Shown here piece after piece: positions 1 to 5,496 of a stretch of DNA of 5,499 nt. Under the pieces are notes generated by a model, which did no database searches, was not told where the DNA came from, and saw only the letters and a list, made by a program, of their open reading frames with translations. Position numbers and translations under genes: made by a program. Origin of the DNA: Bacteroidota bacterium (GTDB lineage: Bacteria; Bacteroidota; Bacteroidia; Bacteroidales; VadinHA17). Numbering within the stretch: the stretch's first letter is position 1; each line of letters opens with the position of its first letter. The stretch is taken from positions 1 to 5,499 of the forward strand of contig JADFUQ010000245.1 in the NCBI GenBank assembly GCA_015222065.1, in the 5' to 3' direction.

Positions 1-2180
1 AAAACCATAACCTTTACATGAGACGGATATTTCCTGTCATAATAAATCCGGTGTGTAGCTTTTTGAAAATCGTCCTCATTACAATGATATATATCCACGA
101 ATTTTTGCGGATTGCGGTCAACCAATGGGAACCATGAGTTCTGGACCTGGATCATAATACGGTGGCCTTTCTTGAAAGTATGTGCCACATCCTGAAGCTC
201 GAAACTTACTTCAGTAACCTTTTTTGGTTTAAAAGGCTCAGGCTTCTCAAAACTGTTGCGGAACCGGCCCCGCATCACTTCACCACGTACAAGCATCTGA
301 TACCCACCCATGGGTACTTTTTTTTCGTTTTTCGGATAATCAACCATTTTATCGGGGAATACGTCGATCAGCTTGACAACATAATCAGCATCGGTTCCTG
401 TTGTACTTACAAATAAATTAGCATAAAGGGGACCGGTAAAGGTGATGTCTTCATTAAGCACATCGGTTTGATAGACCGTTACATCCGGTCGTCTGGCAGC
501 AAAGCGTTGGTCATCGGTCATATATTGTGTTGTTCTGCGTAAATGAACATCTTCAGTATAGGGTACCGGCTTCATCGGATCGGAAATATATTCATCGTAG
601 CTGGTATTTGAAGCCGGTAGCTGAAAAGATAATTTTCCTGATGGCTGGAAATATAAATCCTTTTTAACTACATTTTGTGGTGGCCATGTGTCAAATTTCC
701 GCCATTTGTTGACGCCGGTAACAAAAATAGTAGCCTCAGGCAGGTCCATTTCTCCTTTTCCCTTCAGGTAATAATTGAAAAATTTCAACTCAACTTCCCT
801 GTAATATTCAGAAGTATTAAAACCCCAATGAACATTTCCCATGTTTTCCGTTTTACCAAAGTTCCACTGGCCATGTGACCATGGACCCATTACGATACGA
901 TTGCTTATTGTGGACAGGTTTTGTTTTTCAATTGCTCCGTAAGTATAAAGAGGTCCGTAAAGATCTTCGGCATCAAACCACCCACCAACAGTAAGGACGG
1001 CAGGGTTTATGTTTTTTAAGTGGGGCAGGGGAGTACGGGCTTTCCAGAAGTCATCATAGTTAGGGTGAGCCGTTGCGTCATTCCAAAATTTAATAGTGTC
1101 TCCAAAATACAATTCTTCAATATTTTTAACGGGACCAAGGCGCATGAAGAATTCATATGAATCTTCAACAGGCCACCTGAAATGAGCTGCCGGACTACGA
1201 GTCGGTTCCGGGCGTGGACGGCCAAACCCAAACCCATAATAAAAATTAAAGGCATCAAGCAGGAAGAATGCTCCGTTGTGATGAAAATCGTCTCCAATAA
1301 ACCAGTCGGATACCGGAGCCTGAGGAGATACTGCCTTCAATGCCGGGTGTGCATCGGGCAATGCCATGGTGGCATAAAAACCGGGATAAGAAGTGCCCAT
1401 AATCCCAATTTTGCCGTTGTTATGAGGTACATTTTTTATGAGCCAGTCCATGGAGTCAAATGTATCACTGCTTTCATCAATATCCTTATTGGTCTTTTTA
1501 TTCGGGATGTAGGGTCTTACATCCTCAAATTCACCTTCACTCATGTATTTGCCTCGAACGTCCTGAAAAACAAATATATATCCTTCCTTAACATAGTCGA
1601 TGAAAGTTAATAAAAAGAAATTAAAACTATCCTCACTGTGCTCAGCTTTGTACGGTGTACGATTCATTAAAATCGGATGTAATTGTGTAGTATCATTTGG
1701 TGTATAAACGGAAGTGAAAAGTCTGACACCGTCACGCATTGGAATATATACTTCTTTCTTTGTATAGATCTCTTTGATGTATGCCATGCTATTTTCAGGG
1801 GGTTTTATTTTTTCCCTTTGAAATTCTAAAGGCAAGTTTTGTCCACTTTGGGAAAATGTACCCTTAATATTCGTGAACGATTCATTTACAACTCCTGTGT
1901 ATTTAGCCCCTGCACTCTTTAGTATGAATTCCAGTTGCCGGGATTCGAGCGTAAGTGTATCAAGTTGTATATCAAATGTATTCTGATCGGGACTGTCCAT
2001 GGTAGCTTGAAAACCGTTTTGGACTTGTTCAATATGTATTACCATCTGTATTGAAACGCTTTCCAGGTCAAGTACGCCATTCCAGTCACCGGTAATGGTT
2101 TGGGTTTTTCCTCCCCAAATTATCGCCGGAAAGAAGATAAGTGTAAAAACAGCTTTTCTTAAGAAATTTAATTTTTTCAT
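1..2180 (-). CDS. Secreted CocE/NonD-family (peptidase S15-like) serine hydrolase, 3' end outside the window
   Basis: A reading frame of 726 codons runs without a stop from ATG at 2180 to the left edge. An in-frame TAA at 2198-2196 leaves this as the only upstream ATG. Residues 1-24 look like a signal peptide (K2, K3, R8, K9, then a hydrophobic core), with no lipobox Cys. Residues about 28-123 form a beta-rich domain beginning GDWNG and ending IKGTFSQSGQNLPLEF, of a kind seen ahead of other Bacteroidota alpha/beta hydrolases. The hydrolase domain starts near residue 140. RTPY at 174-177 would supply the oxyanion tyrosine. The nucleophile is S264 in GTSYPG, the acid D403 in GGWFD, and the base H436 in GPWSHG. 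From about 480 onward lies the jelly-roll C-terminal domain of X-Pro dipeptidyl-peptidase-like enzymes. The visible end (THRIYYD, then SHVKVMV) matches the last strand of that domain, so few residues should be missing. The family cleaves esters or amides, including cocaine, glutaryl-7-ACA and X-Pro peptides. The substrate here is unknown. No clear SD or promoter is visible. Confidence 0.93.
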   Translation of the reverse strand, partial: MKKLNFLRKAVFTLIFFPAIIWGGKTQTITGDWNGVLDLESVSIQMVIHIEQVQNGFQATMDSPDQNTFDIQLDTLTLESRQLEFILKSAGAKYTGVVNESFTNIKGTFSQSGQNLPLEFQREKIKPPENSMAYIKEIYTKKEVYIPMRDGVRLFTSVYTPNDTTQLHPILMNRTPYKAEHSEDSFNFFLLTFIDYVKEGYIFVFQDVRGKYMSEGEFEDVRPYIPNKKTNKDIDESSDTFDSMDWLIKNVPHNNGKIGIMGTSYPGFYATMALPDAHPALKAVSPQAPVSDWFIGDDFHHNGAFFLLDAFNFYYGFGFGRPRPEPTRSPAAHFRWPVEDSYEFFMRLGPVKNIEELYFGDTIKFWNDATAHPNYDDFWKARTPLPHLKNINPAVLTVGGWFDAEDLYGPLYTYGAIEKQNLSTISNRIVMGPWSHGQWNFGKTENMGNVHWGFNTSEYYREVELKFFNYYLKGKGEMDLPEATIFVTGVNKWRKFDTWPPQNVVKKDLYFQPSGKLSFQLPASNTSYDEYISDPMKPVPYTEDVHLRRTTQYMTDDQRFAARRPDVTVYQTDVLNEDITFTGPLYANLFVSTTGTDADYVVKLIDVFPDKMVDYPKNEKKVPMGGYQMLVRGEVMRGRFRNSFEKPEPFKPKKVTEVSFELQDVAHTFKKGHRIMIQVQNSWFPLVDRNPQKFVDIYHCNEDDFQKATHRIYYDRKYPSHVKVMV

Positions 2181-2366
2181 AACAACAGATATTAATTATT
2201 GTATTGGAATCACTGAAGGCTGGTTGAAAAAAGCAAACAGTAATTAAAATGAATCTTAAGCCGTTTACTTTAAGAAAACATTAACATGGATAAAAATACA
2301 AATTTTACCGGACATCCAATATACAAGAACATCGCCTTGCAAATTAAAAAGAAAATTTGTAATTAA

Positions 2367-2513
2367 TCAGTCGGCAGCCCACAGTCTGCAAGAAAGTAAA
2401 TAACACTCAAACAATTATAACACATACTTAATCACATTCCCGATAAATCGGGACTGAAAAGCATCAATAGTCCGGTCTTCAGATTGCCGACTGCCGACTG
2501 AAGATTACCGACT
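2367..2513. repeat. Heptamer-phased (AGTCGGC-like) repeat with inverted ends
   Basis: On the plus strand, 2369-2389 reads as three 7-mers in phase: AGTCGGC, AGCCCAC, AGTCTGC. On the minus strand, 2513 down to 2472 reads as six phased 7-mers: AGTCGGT, AATCTTC, AGTCGGC, AGTCGGC, AATCTGA, AGACCGG. The two tracts face each other. They share a perfect 11-bp inverted match, TCAGTCGGCAG at 2367-2377 and its complement at 2491-2501. The right tract alone can also fold by pairing TCTTCAG (2476-2482) with CTGAAGA (2498-2504). It lies in an intergenic region and has no coding potential. It may be a small dispersed element or a degenerate simple repeat; I cannot assign it to a named family. Confidence 0.6.
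2438..2453. repeat. Perfect short palindrome TCCCGAT-AA-ATCGGGA
   Basis: Seven bases at 2438-2444 are exactly complementary to 2447-2453, with two bases between the arms. It sits between the two opposed heptamer tracts, about 11 bp off their exact midpoint. No T-run follows on either strand, so it does not look like an intrinsic terminator. It could be an operator-like site or the apex of the surrounding repeat element. Confidence 0.55.
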
Positions 2514-2661
2514 TAATAATGCAAAGCATAATGAGATTAGCCATTTTATGCATTCCAAACTTAAGACGCTGAATAGTTACAAAAATTTTAGATTCAAAAG
2601 AAACTACTAAATTTGAAAGTTTGTGTTACGGGGTTGATACTTCACTCCAGTTGTTACCACT

Positions 2662-2694
2662 AAAAAAAGAGGGACAATTTTTTGTCCCTCTTTT
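2662..2694 (-). terminator. Intrinsic terminator closing the exbB-exbD operon
   Basis: A 13-bp perfect stem pairs 2665-2677 with 2682-2694 around a 4-nt loop. Its core is GAGGGACAA/TTGTCCCTC. Read on the minus strand, the transcript ends in a run of seven U residues (2668-2662), the outer ones overlapping the stem base. It begins about 20 nt after the stop codon of the second exbD, the expected place for the end of that operon. The stem is A/T-flanked on both sides, so it could also stop plus-strand transcripts, but no plus-strand gene points at it. Confidence 0.9.
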
Positions 2695-2713
2695 ATATCT
2701 ATTTTGCAATGTA

Positions 2714-3184
2714 TTACAATTTATCCACTTTATTGGCTGAATAGCTGATTTTTAATGCCTGAGCACGACGCAAAGATTGCTTTATATCGATTACAGTCCC
2801 CATTCTTGTATCCGAATCAATTTTAAGTGAAACAGTCATTTTATTTCTGTCATTTTCATCCATAGCATCACGTTCCTGTGCAATAAAATCCTGTATATCA
2901 ACAACATCTCTAAACTGATCATTTAATTGGATCCGTGGTTCGGTTCCATACATTTTCTGGAATGAACGAAGTGGTTGTCCTATATAAATATAGCTTACCA
3001 GGGATTTTTTTTCAAGTTTCCTTGCTTCAGTAGCATCAGGAACTTTTACAGTGATCATGAGGTTAACCTCGCGCATCACTGTTGTTGTCATAAAGAAAAA
3101 CAGTAGCATAAAGACAATATCAGGCAATGATGCTGTATTGATTTGTGCCATACCTGTTTTCCCTTTTTTTGAAAATCTGGACAT
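2714..3184 (-). CDS. exbD: ExbD/TolR-family proton-motor subunit, second (shorter) paralog
   Basis: This 156-residue protein is close to the usual ExbD/TolR length. A basic cytoplasmic N-terminus (residues 1-18, with R3, K6, K7 and K9) leads into one transmembrane helix at about 20-38. That helix carries D22 in the signature SLPDIVFMLLFFFM; the equivalent Asp (E. coli ExbD D25) is the proton-pathway residue of the family. A periplasmic domain of about 110 residues follows, ending in the typical SLKIDSDTRMGTVIDI segment and an amphipathic helix. It would sit in an ExbB pore and couple proton flow to a TonB-like protein. The start at 3184 is supported by an SD 9 nt upstream, lying in the last codons of the preceding exbD. 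Only 3 nt separate the two genes, which suggests translational coupling. It is the last gene before the operon terminator. Confidence 0.95.
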   Translation of the reverse strand: MSRFSKKGKTGMAQINTASLPDIVFMLLFFFMTTTVMREVNLMITVKVPDATEARKLEKKSLVSYIYIGQPLRSFQKMYGTEPRIQLNDQFRDVVDIQDFIAQERDAMDENDRNKMTVSLKIDSDTRMGTVIDIKQSLRRAQALKISYSANKVDKL

Positions 3185-3187
3185 GAT

Positions 3188-3772
3188 TTATTTTCCTCCG
3201 ATATTTTTAGGTTCCGCTTCAGAAAGTACTGAGGGGTAATAATTTTTCACTGCATCCATTTGATCTTCAGTGAGATCGTCAAATTTCGCTCCGAACTGCT
3301 GAATTGATATCTCATCTCTTAGTTCCTGTTTGGCTGCAACAAGTTCGTTTTGAACCCGGATATACATTCCGTATGATGTTCCTCTGTCATTTCGCAGTGA
3401 GATAACAGGATTTTTTGTAATAAATACACTACCAAAAAACGGCAATTCCTTAGTCTCTTTTTCAGGAAGATTCTCTGCGTTATTTGGATTAGCTATAAAT
3501 TCTCTGGCTTTTTGACGGAGCTGATATAAATCCATAGGTTTGTTTTCAACCAGCAGTTCATCATCTTTATTAATAAGCACAACAAATACATTTCTTTCCT
3601 TGATCTTATCAGAAGTATCCTCCTGTTGGTCTTCATCAGGAAGTCGGGGCAGTCGGCGTTGCAAACCGGTATCGACATCCATTGTAGTTGTAATCAGGAA
3701 AAAGATCAATAAAAGGAATGCGATATCAGCCATCGAACCAGCGTTAATTGGTGATAATTCCCTTTTTCCCAT
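3188..3772 (-). CDS. exbD: ExbD/TolR-family proton-motor subunit, first (longer) paralog
   Basis: At 194 residues it is longer than a typical ExbD (about 140). The N-terminus MGKRELSPINAGSMADIAF matches the family, and the single transmembrane helix covers about 14-31. D16 in SMADIAF corresponds to the essential proton-carrying Asp of ExbD/TolR. A charged linker (about 32-60, with DEDQQED) leads to the periplasmic domain: strand NVFVVLINKDDELLVENKP at 61-79, a helix at 81-94, then NPVISLRNDRGTSYGMYIRV at 121-140 and a helix to about 155. Residues 156-194 form an acidic tail that the shorter paralog lacks. It would be the pore-inserted rotor or stator subunit working with ExbB. The ATG start at 3772 is chosen because the family N-terminus begins there. 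It has no close SD; an SD-like GGAGGA lies 34 nt upstream within a hairpin. Confidence 0.95.
   Translation of the reverse strand: MGKRELSPINAGSMADIAFLLLIFFLITTTMDVDTGLQRRLPRLPDEDQQEDTSDKIKERNVFVVLINKDDELLVENKPMDLYQLRQKAREFIANPNNAENLPEKETKELPFFGSVFITKNPVISLRNDRGTSYGMYIRVQNELVAAKQELRDEISIQQFGAKFDDLTEDQMDAVKNYYPSVLSEAEPKNIGGK
3194..3199 (-). promoter_or_regulatory. Ribosome binding site of the second exbD, inside the end of the first
   Basis: GGAGGA on the minus strand lies 9 nt before the ATG at 3184. It also encodes the last two glycines of the upstream ExbD (GGA GGA AAA TAA). This fixes the start at 3184 rather than the internal Met12 and implies that translating ribosomes clear the site for the next gene. 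Confidence 0.8.
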
Positions 3773-3782
3773 AATAATAGTT

Positions 3783-3812
3783 TTAAAGGAGGACCAAATT
3801 ATATTATCCTCC
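3783..3812 (-). promoter_or_regulatory. Hairpin pairing an SD-like GGAGGA with TCCTCC ahead of exbD
   Basis: In the 47-nt gap before the first exbD, the minus strand carries GGAGGA (3812-3807), a 13-nt loop, and TCCTCC (3793-3788), a perfect 6-bp stem. The 3' arm with its flank reads CCTCCTTT, the same as the anti-SD tail of Bacteroidota 16S rRNA. The SD-like arm is too far (34 nt) from the exbD ATG for direct use. It is well placed (9 nt) for a tiny possible reading frame, TTG GTC CTC CTT TAA, at 3797-3783, ending 10 nt before the exbD start. Pairing is seen in the sequence; a role in tuning ExbD translation is inference. Confidence 0.45.
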
Positions 3813-3819
3813 GGTTTTG

Positions 3820-4278
3820 CTATTTAAAATATTTTGAAATTTCAGAGAACAGAATTGAAAGCACTGCCAGACCTGCAAGAATATAGGTTAAAAAAAGTCC
3901 GGTTCCTGTAAACTTTAGTGTTCCCGGAACATTATCTATTCCTGTATACCCAGGTATTTCCAGCACCTCACTTGAGGCAAGACTGTAAGCAATAAAAATA
4001 AGTATTGCAACTCCCAGAATGACAAATAAACTATTTTTTGTTGATTTGGGATTAGAAATGAGGTGCATTATGGGGAAAATTACTGCTAATCCTGCTGTAA
4101 GTATTATCAGGATAGCAGCCCAGATAAGAATTTTTCCGGTAATCAGTGGTTCTTCCATATTAGTGCCTTCAGTTCCGGGAACCAGCTTGCCGAAGTAAAA
4201 TAATACGACAAGCACAAGTGAGATTCCCATGAGAACATAAAGGATTATGGATATTATCTTTCTAATTTTATCAGACAT
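3820..4278 (-). CDS. Small four-helix membrane protein of the exbBD operon, function unknown
   Basis: This 152-residue protein is strongly hydrophobic. Four predicted transmembrane helices lie at about 8-29, 50-74, 84-101 and 125-145. Basic residues at the N-terminus (K4, R6, K7) and the K78/K81 loop between helices 2 and 3 put both termini and that loop in the cytoplasm. Two periplasmic loops result: 30-49 (with E37, E42, E43) and 102-124 (with E104, E107, D115 and two prolines). I recognise no enzyme motif, and it is not an ExbB, ExbD or TonB homolog by eye. From memory, a similar hypothetical protein sits between exbB and exbD in other Bacteroidia, but I cannot verify that here. It starts 8 nt after exbB with a good SD, so it should be made together with the motor. 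It could be an assembly factor or an accessory motor subunit; that is inference. Confidence 0.88.
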   Translation of the reverse strand: MSDKIRKIISIILYVLMGISLVLVVLFYFGKLVPGTEGTNMEEPLITGKILIWAAILIILTAGLAVIFPIMHLISNPKSTKNSLFVILGVAILIFIAYSLASSEVLEIPGYTGIDNVPGTLKFTGTGLFLTYILAGLAVLSILFSEISKYFK

Positions 4279-4282
4279 AACT

Positions 4283-4288
4283 CTCCTT
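4283..4288 (-). promoter_or_regulatory. Ribosome binding site of the four-helix protein, overlapping the exbB stop
   Basis: AAGGAG on the minus strand stands 4 nt before the ATG at 4278. Its first two bases are the last two bases of the exbB stop codon TAA (4289-4287). This close overlap suggests translational coupling between ExbB and the small membrane protein. Confidence 0.75.
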
Positions 4289-5120
4289 ATTTTTTAAGGT
4301 TGTGCTTTATTAGCAAATCAATTAATATAATGGATGAATCCTCCATAGCATAAACAAGGTTGTCGATCGTGGACAATATGTAGTTATAAAATACCTGAAG
4401 AATAACGGCTATAATCAAACCCGTAACTGTGGTAATCAAAGCAATTTGGATACCTCCGGCAACAAGTTGTGCAGATACATTACCAGCCATACGAATCTGG
4501 TCAAATGCTTCAATCATACCAATAACTGTTCCCATAAATCCTAACATTGGAGCAATAGCGATAAACAGGGAGATCCAGGAGAGATTTTTCTCAAGCAATC
4601 CCACCTGTACACTTCCGTAAGCTAAAACTGATTTTTCAGCTGCTTCAACACCTTCATCAGCCCTGTCAAGTCCCTGGTAGAAAATGCTTGCAACAGGTCC
4701 GCGTGTATTACGGCAAACCTCTTTTGCAGCATCAATTCCACCTGATTCAAGAGCAGTTTCAACATTACCAAGCAATTTTTCAGTATTAGTCGTTGCAAGA
4801 TTAAGATAAATGATCCTTTCGATCGAGAGAGCAAGGCCAAAAATAAGGGTTAATAACAGAGCACCCATAAATGATGCGCCACCTTCAATAAATTTGGCTT
4901 TAATCTTTTTGTGTAATTCGCCTCCTTTTTCAAGTTCAGCCTCATCTCCTACAGTAATTCCCTCTTCTTCAACTACTAATGGTACCGTTTCTGTTGCGGC
5001 AGAATCTGCAACTTGTTCAACAGCCGTGGTATCGACCGGTTCATCCTGAGCTAAAGCATTTATTGACGCTCCAAAGCTAAGCATCACAAGTACTGCTACA
5101 AATGCAAATAGTTTTTTCAT
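4287..5120 (-). CDS. exbB: ExbB/TolQ/MotA-family proton channel protein with signal-peptide-like N-terminus
   Basis: This 277-residue protein is the pentameric channel of the ExbB-ExbD motor, which uses the proton gradient to energise outer-membrane transport. Residues 1-24 (KK, a hydrophobic core, then NALAQ) look like a cleavable signal peptide. Residues 26-65 are a low-complexity acidic segment with 13 Asp/Glu and one Lys. The channel part follows: transmembrane helix 1 at about 83-106 (ending ALSIERIIYL), a cytoplasmic loop and helices at about 109-180, helix 2 at about 181-203 with APMLGFMGTVIGMIEAF, and helix 3 at about 221-245 with ALITTVTGLIIAV. The last two blocks are the signatures of the family. 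T198 and T230/T231 are candidate pore-lining polar residues. By ungapped alignment the position of E. coli E176 is I226 here. E. coli ExbB is 244 residues, so the extra length is mostly N-terminal. It is the first gene of the operon; no SD precedes the ATG. Confidence 0.96.
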   Translation of the reverse strand: MKKLFAFVAVLVMLSFGASINALAQDEPVDTTAVEQVADSAATETVPLVVEEEGITVGDEAELEKGGELHKKIKAKFIEGGASFMGALLLTLIFGLALSIERIIYLNLATTNTEKLLGNVETALESGGIDAAKEVCRNTRGPVASIFYQGLDRADEGVEAAEKSVLAYGSVQVGLLEKNLSWISLFIAIAPMLGFMGTVIGMIEAFDQIRMAGNVSAQLVAGGIQIALITTVTGLIIAVILQVFYNYILSTIDNLVYAMEDSSIILIDLLIKHNLKK

Positions 5121-5157
5121 GGTTTGATTTCAATTTAGTTATTAAAAATTTCAGTTT

Positions 5158-5187
5158 GCAATTTATTAATTTGTTTTTTGTTATCAA
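5158..5187 (-). promoter_or_regulatory. Possible Bacteroidota-type promoter for the exbB operon
   Basis: On the minus strand, TTG at 5187-5185 is followed after exactly 19 nt by TAAATTGC at 5165-5158. This compares with the Bacteroidota pattern of a TTG -33 box and a TAnnTTTG -7 box. The -7 box matches only four of six fixed positions, and the region is very AT-rich, so chance is likely enough. If real, transcription would start near 5151 with a leader of about 30 nt. Confidence 0.25.
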
Positions 5188-5219
5188 AACTTTATGTACG
5201 AATCTTCTTAGCCCTTCTG

Positions 5220-5397
5220 TTCTCATTCCTCTTTGATAAATTCAAAAACTTCACAGAACAACAATTAATTTATTCTCATCCTCAAACTCCCTTGTTCATT
5301 CTCATCCTCAAACTCCGTTGCTCATTCTTATCCCTCTTTAGTAAAACTAAAAAACTTCACAGAACAATAATCTAATCTATTTTCATCCTCAAACTCC
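5220..5397. repeat. Imperfect tandem repeats between tRNA-Ser and exbB
   Basis: The box TTCTCATCCTC, or a one- to two-base variant, occurs five times, beginning at 5220, 5273, 5299, 5325 and 5380. The second and third copies belong to a 26-bp tandem unit containing TTCTCATCCTCAAACTCC. At a larger scale, 5220-5290 recurs at about 5325-5397 with an offset of 105-107 bp; both copies contain AAAAACTTCACAGAACAA (5244-5261 and 5350-5367). Each long copy has a small 5-bp hairpin, at 5232-5246 and 5337-5351. The stretch from exbB to the tRNA holds no believable gene. The array is on the 3' side of the tRNA. Confidence 0.75.
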
Positions 5398-5406
5398 GTT
5401 TTTTTG

Positions 5407-5496
5407 CGGAGAGAGAGGGATTCGAACCCTCGGTACTGTTTCACACAGCACACACGCTTTCCAGGCGTGCACCTTCAACCGCTCGGTCACCTCTCC
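5407..5496 (-). tRNA. tRNA-Ser, anticodon GGA
   Basis: The minus strand folds into a complete class II tRNA of 90 nt. The acceptor stem pairs GGAGAGG (5496-5490) with TCTCTCC (5414-5408), with one G-U pair. The anticodon stem is CACGC/GCGTG with loop CTGGAAA, giving anticodon GGA at 5462-5460, which reads UCC and UCU serine codons. A long variable arm (7-bp stem GTGCTGT/ACAGTAC with one G-U pair) marks it as a serine tRNA. The T arm is GAGGG-TTCGAAT-CCCTC. The discriminator base is G (5407). The following bases are CAAA, so CCA is not encoded and must be added after transcription. Confidence 0.97.

Larger units (their letters stand above)
2181..2661. other. Gene-free intergenic region between the hydrolase and the exbBD operon
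   Basis: No frame of credible length or coding character was found on either strand. The region holds the hydrolase 5' leader (AT-rich, without a clear SD), a heptamer-phased inverted repeat element at 2367-2513, and a perfect short palindrome at 2438-2453. It also has a 10-bp inverted pair, TACAAATTTT at 2297-2306 and its complement at 2352-2361, which is AT-rich enough to be chance. I looked for the Bacteroidota promoter pattern (TTG, about 19 nt, TAnnTTTG) upstream of 2180 and found only near misses such as TACTGTTTG with the wrong internal spacing, so no promoter is called. Confidence 0.7.

Noticed and set aside
1016..1610. Open frames of 93 aa (minus, 1016-1297) and 142 aa (plus, 1182-1610)
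   Set aside because: Both lie inside the hydrolase gene, whose catalytic motifs are intact in its own frame. Their translations show no family features.
2297..2361. 10-bp inverted pair TACAAATTTT / AAAATTTGTA as an operator or hairpin
   Set aside because: It is wholly A/T apart from one G-C pair, with 45 nt between arms in AT-rich DNA, so chance is a good explanation.
2438..2453. Second intrinsic terminator at TCCCGATAAATCGGGA
   Set aside because: No T-run follows on either strand. Neither flanking gene needs a terminator there, because the exbB operon already ends at 2662-2694.
3788..3802. Longer ExbD starting at ATT or ATA after GGAGGA (3812-3807)
   Set aside because: The frame is open, but these are very rare start codons. 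The ATG at 3772 gives exactly the N-terminus expected of the family.
5178..5375. Plus-strand 65-aa open frame
   Set aside because: It is a translation of the tandem repeats beside the tRNA, with low complexity, no ribosome binding site and no recognisable domain.
5273..5397. CRISPR array
   Set aside because: The 18-bp shared unit occurs only three times with unequal gaps. The sequence between copies is itself repeated rather than unique spacers, and no cas gene is near.
5407..5435. Integration site (att) at the 3' end of tRNA-Ser
   Set aside because: The T-arm and acceptor sequence is not repeated anywhere in the window, and there is no integrase or phage gene.
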